Shown piece after piece: positions 62,403-64,000 of a DNA stretch of 64,000 nt. The stretch spans positions 17,302 to 81,301 of the forward strand of contig JABXHX010000030.1 in the NCBI GenBank assembly GCA_013373385.1. Direction: 5' to 3'. Each line of letters begins with the position of its first letter. Position 1 is the stretch's first letter. The position numbers and the translations under genes are program-made. This stretch comes from Flavobacteriaceae bacterium (GTDB lineage Bacteria > Bacteroidota > Bacteroidia > Flavobacteriales > Flavobacteriaceae). A model generated the notes under the pieces. It was given only the letters and a program-made list of their open reading frames with translations. It searched no databases and was not told where the DNA came from.

Positions 62403-63554
62403 ATGAGCTTCGTAAAAAATACCACATTTACAAAACGCATACTTATTTTTGTGCTGTTTATCATTGTTTCGTTAATTCTTTGGAACACTTATGTGTTTTT
62501 TCAAAAGTTTAAAAAAGATGAGCGTGCAAAAATGGAAATTTTTGCTTCTGCGATTAAAGAATTAGCTACCAATACAGATTTGAATGCCAGCACAAATTTA
62601 GAAACTAAAATTTTTGAAAGAATTACCAATATTCCTTTAATTTTAGTTGATGATAAAGGACACATAAAAGATTCTAGAAATTTAGACTCCACAAAAACTA
62701 CCAATAAAAAGTATTTACAAACGCAATTGGCAATCATGAAAAAGCAAAATGAGCCCATTGAAATAAAATACGAAGGCATTACCGAATACATTTACTACAA
62801 AGATTCTGATTTACTTGACAAACTAACCTATTACCCCATTGCATTAATTTTAATTTTATTGTTGTTTTTAACCGTAATTTACATGATGTTCCGTTCTAAT
62901 AAAGTTGCAGAACAAAACAGGCTATGGACAGGTATGGCAAAAGAAACAGCACACCAAATTGGCACACCATTATCTTCTTTACTAGGCTGGATAGAAATTT
63001 TAAAAGTAGAGCACAGCAACATTAAACATATCAACGAAATAGAGAAAGATGTAGAAAGATTGAATACAATTGCCAACCGTTTTTCTAAAATTGGCTCAAA
63101 ACCAGAGCTTAGCAAACAAGAAATTGTAGCTGTAGCAAAAAACACTTTTGATTATTTAGAAGCAAGAAGTTCTAAACAGCTACTCTTTAAGTTTAACCCA
63201 AGAGTTTCTAAAACGTATGCTAACATAAATATCGAATTATTTGGTTGGGTATTAGAAAATTTAGTGAAAAATGCCATGGATGCCATGAAAGGAAAAGGTA
63301 ATATTGGACTGGAAATTTTAGAAAAAGGAAAATGGGTACAGCTTACAGTTTCTGATACGGGTAAAGGAATTGCAAAATCTCAGTTCAAGCAAATCTTTAA
63401 ACCCGGATTTACCACAAAAAAACGTGGTTGGGGTTTAGGGTTGTCTTTATCTAAACGTATTATTGAAGAATACCACAACGGAAAGATTTTTGTAAAACAC
63501 TCTGAATTGAATAAAGGAACAAGTATTCAAATTTTACTTGAAAATGTAAATTAA
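62403..63554 (+). CDS. Sensor histidine kinase (orphan)
   Basis: A 383-residue membrane histidine kinase. Transmembrane helices lie at about 13-33 and 143-164, flanking a small periplasmic sensor of about 110 residues. The phospho-acceptor is His184 in AKETAHQIGTP; the N box ENLVKNAMDAM, G1 DTGKGIA and G2 GWGLGLSLSKRI are intact. No response regulator gene is adjacent, so its partner is elsewhere. I chose ATG 62403; GTG 62400 is in frame but less likely. The stop overlaps the convergent HIT gene by 4 bases. Confidence 0.94.
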   Translation: MSFVKNTTFTKRILIFVLFIIVSLILWNTYVFFQKFKKDERAKMEIFASAIKELATNTDLNASTNLETKIFERITNIPLILVDDKGHIKDSRNLDSTKTTNKKYLQTQLAIMKKQNEPIEIKYEGITEYIYYKDSDLLDKLTYYPIALILILLLFLTVIYMMFRSNKVAEQNRLWTGMAKETAHQIGTPLSSLLGWIEILKVEHSNIKHINEIEKDVERLNTIANRFSKIGSKPELSKQEIVAVAKNTFDYLEARSSKQLLFKFNPRVSKTYANINIELFGWVLENLVKNAMDAMKGKGNIGLEILEKGKWVQLTVSDTGKGIAKSQFKQIFKPGFTTKKRGWGLGLSLSKRIIEEYHNGKIFVKHSELNKGTSIQILLENVN

Positions 63555-63946
63555 TTTACATTCTTAGCTATCTCTTCTGCCAACTTCACAAAATCTTCGT
63601 GTTGCATAGATAACTTTTTACTCGTGAAATTGATATCCGAAACGCGGTTAATCGGAATTAAATGTACATGTGCATGTGGTACTTCAAGACCTACAACCGA
63701 CATTCCTACTCGATTACAAGTAACTGTTTTTTCTAAGGCCTTAGCCACTTTATAAGCAAATTGCAATAATCCTGTATATGTTTCAGTATCTAAATCAAAT
63801 AACTTGTCAACTTCTTTTTTAGGAATTACCAAGGTATGCCCTTTGGCGTTTGGGTTGATATCTAAAAACGCATAATAGTTTTCATCTTCCGCTACTTTAT
63901 ACGATGGAATTTCTCCATTAACAATTTTTGTAAAAATACTTGCCAT
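63551..63946 (-). CDS. HIT-family nucleotide-binding protein
   Basis: A 131-residue HIT (histidine triad) hydrolase. The triad HAHVH places His91, His93 and His95, and GHTLVIPKKEV is the N-terminal substrate-site strand. Bacterial HINT-type members hydrolyse nucleoside phosphoramidates and related adenylates. I chose ATG 63946; ATG 63955 is also in frame but adds only 3 residues. Its upstream neighbour lies beyond the window edge; the last 50 bases hold no clear gene start. Confidence 0.94.
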   Translation of the reverse strand: MASIFTKIVNGEIPSYKVAEDENYYAFLDINPNAKGHTLVIPKKEVDKLFDLDTETYTGLLQFAYKVAKALEKTVTCNRVGMSVVGLEVPHAHVHLIPINRVSDINFTSKKLSMQHEDFVKLAEEIAKNVN

Positions 63947-64000
63947 ATTCTTCAAATTAGGTTTCTTGTAAAAATAAAAAAGAATTCGGGTTTTGGCTAC

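Noticed and set aside
1..64000. tRNA, rRNA, CRISPR arrays, prophage or integrase genes
   Set aside because: I looked along both strands and found no cloverleaf-like or rRNA sequence, no regularly spaced repeats and no phage or recombinase gene.
63956..64000. Start or end of another gene at the right edge
   Set aside because: The last 45 bases are too short to support a call; the upstream neighbour of the HIT gene lies outside the window.

Overview
The window is a gene-dense, AT-rich chromosomal segment of a Bacteroidota bacterium, most likely a marine member of the Flavobacteriaceae (a Tenacibaculum/Polaribacter-like genome would fit; genus not resolved). The reasons are the gene set (DUF3127, DUF4139, POTRA/Omp85-like and SusC-like sequences, GH3-family acyl-amido synthetase, DUF2797, the arsenosugar ArsS/ArsM set), the near absence of Shine-Dalgarno sequences, and repeated matches to the Bacteroidota -7 promoter element TAnnTTTG. 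MurE carries a DNPR motif, which predicts meso-diaminopimelate peptidoglycan. I see no rRNA, tRNA, CRISPR array, insertion sequence or prophage, and no stretch over 300 bases lacks a gene.

Layout. (1) 1-14660, minus strand: a complete division and cell wall (dcw) cluster in transcription order mraZ, rsmH, ftsL-like, ftsI, murE, mraY, murD, ftsW, murG, murC, ftsQ, ftsA, ftsZ (cut by the window edge). Three 10-bp MraZ-type boxes lie over the promoter; mraZ and murE start with TTG. (2) 14795-20279, plus: alpha/beta hydrolase, ysxC/engB GTPase, RluA-type pseudouridine synthase, then a tight alkB / aldehyde dehydrogenase / nitroreductase / small-protein run. (3) 20289-26740: penicillin acylase-like enzyme, DegT-type aminotransferase, small lipoprotein, fabD, queuosine-precursor transporter, DUF547 protein. 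(4) 26773-31293, plus: an arsenosugar biosynthesis cassette (AhpD-like, ArsS radical SAM, rhodanese, glycosyltransferase, purine nucleoside phosphorylase, ArsM). (5) 31386-32267: an SRA-HNH modification-dependent endonuclease whose promoter sits in a 17-bp-armed inverted repeat.

(6) 32264-37068, minus: POTRA/beta-barrel protein, lipoprotein, universal stress protein, GH113-like lipoprotein, outer membrane protein. (7) 37225-44228, plus: a six-gene run with several TAATG stop/start junctions, joining a FAD oxidoreductase, a membrane polyferredoxin, a YwqK-like repeat protein and three glycosyltransferases, followed by a LacI-type regulator. (8) 45338-63946: mixed housekeeping and accessory genes, including DUF2797, GH3, an ABC exporter, a DUF4139 protein with an inserted SusC-like segment, polyprenyl synthetase, rlmN, queA, aroA, MazG-like, rsgA, DoxX, aat, a sulfatase, DUF3127, flavin reductase, an orphan histidine kinase and HIT.

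The most distinctive points are the arsenosugar cassette, the redox-glycosyltransferase operon, the SRA-HNH gene and its hairpin promoter, the chimeric DUF4139 protein, the SSB-like DUF3127 protein, and six convergent gene pairs with no space for a terminator.
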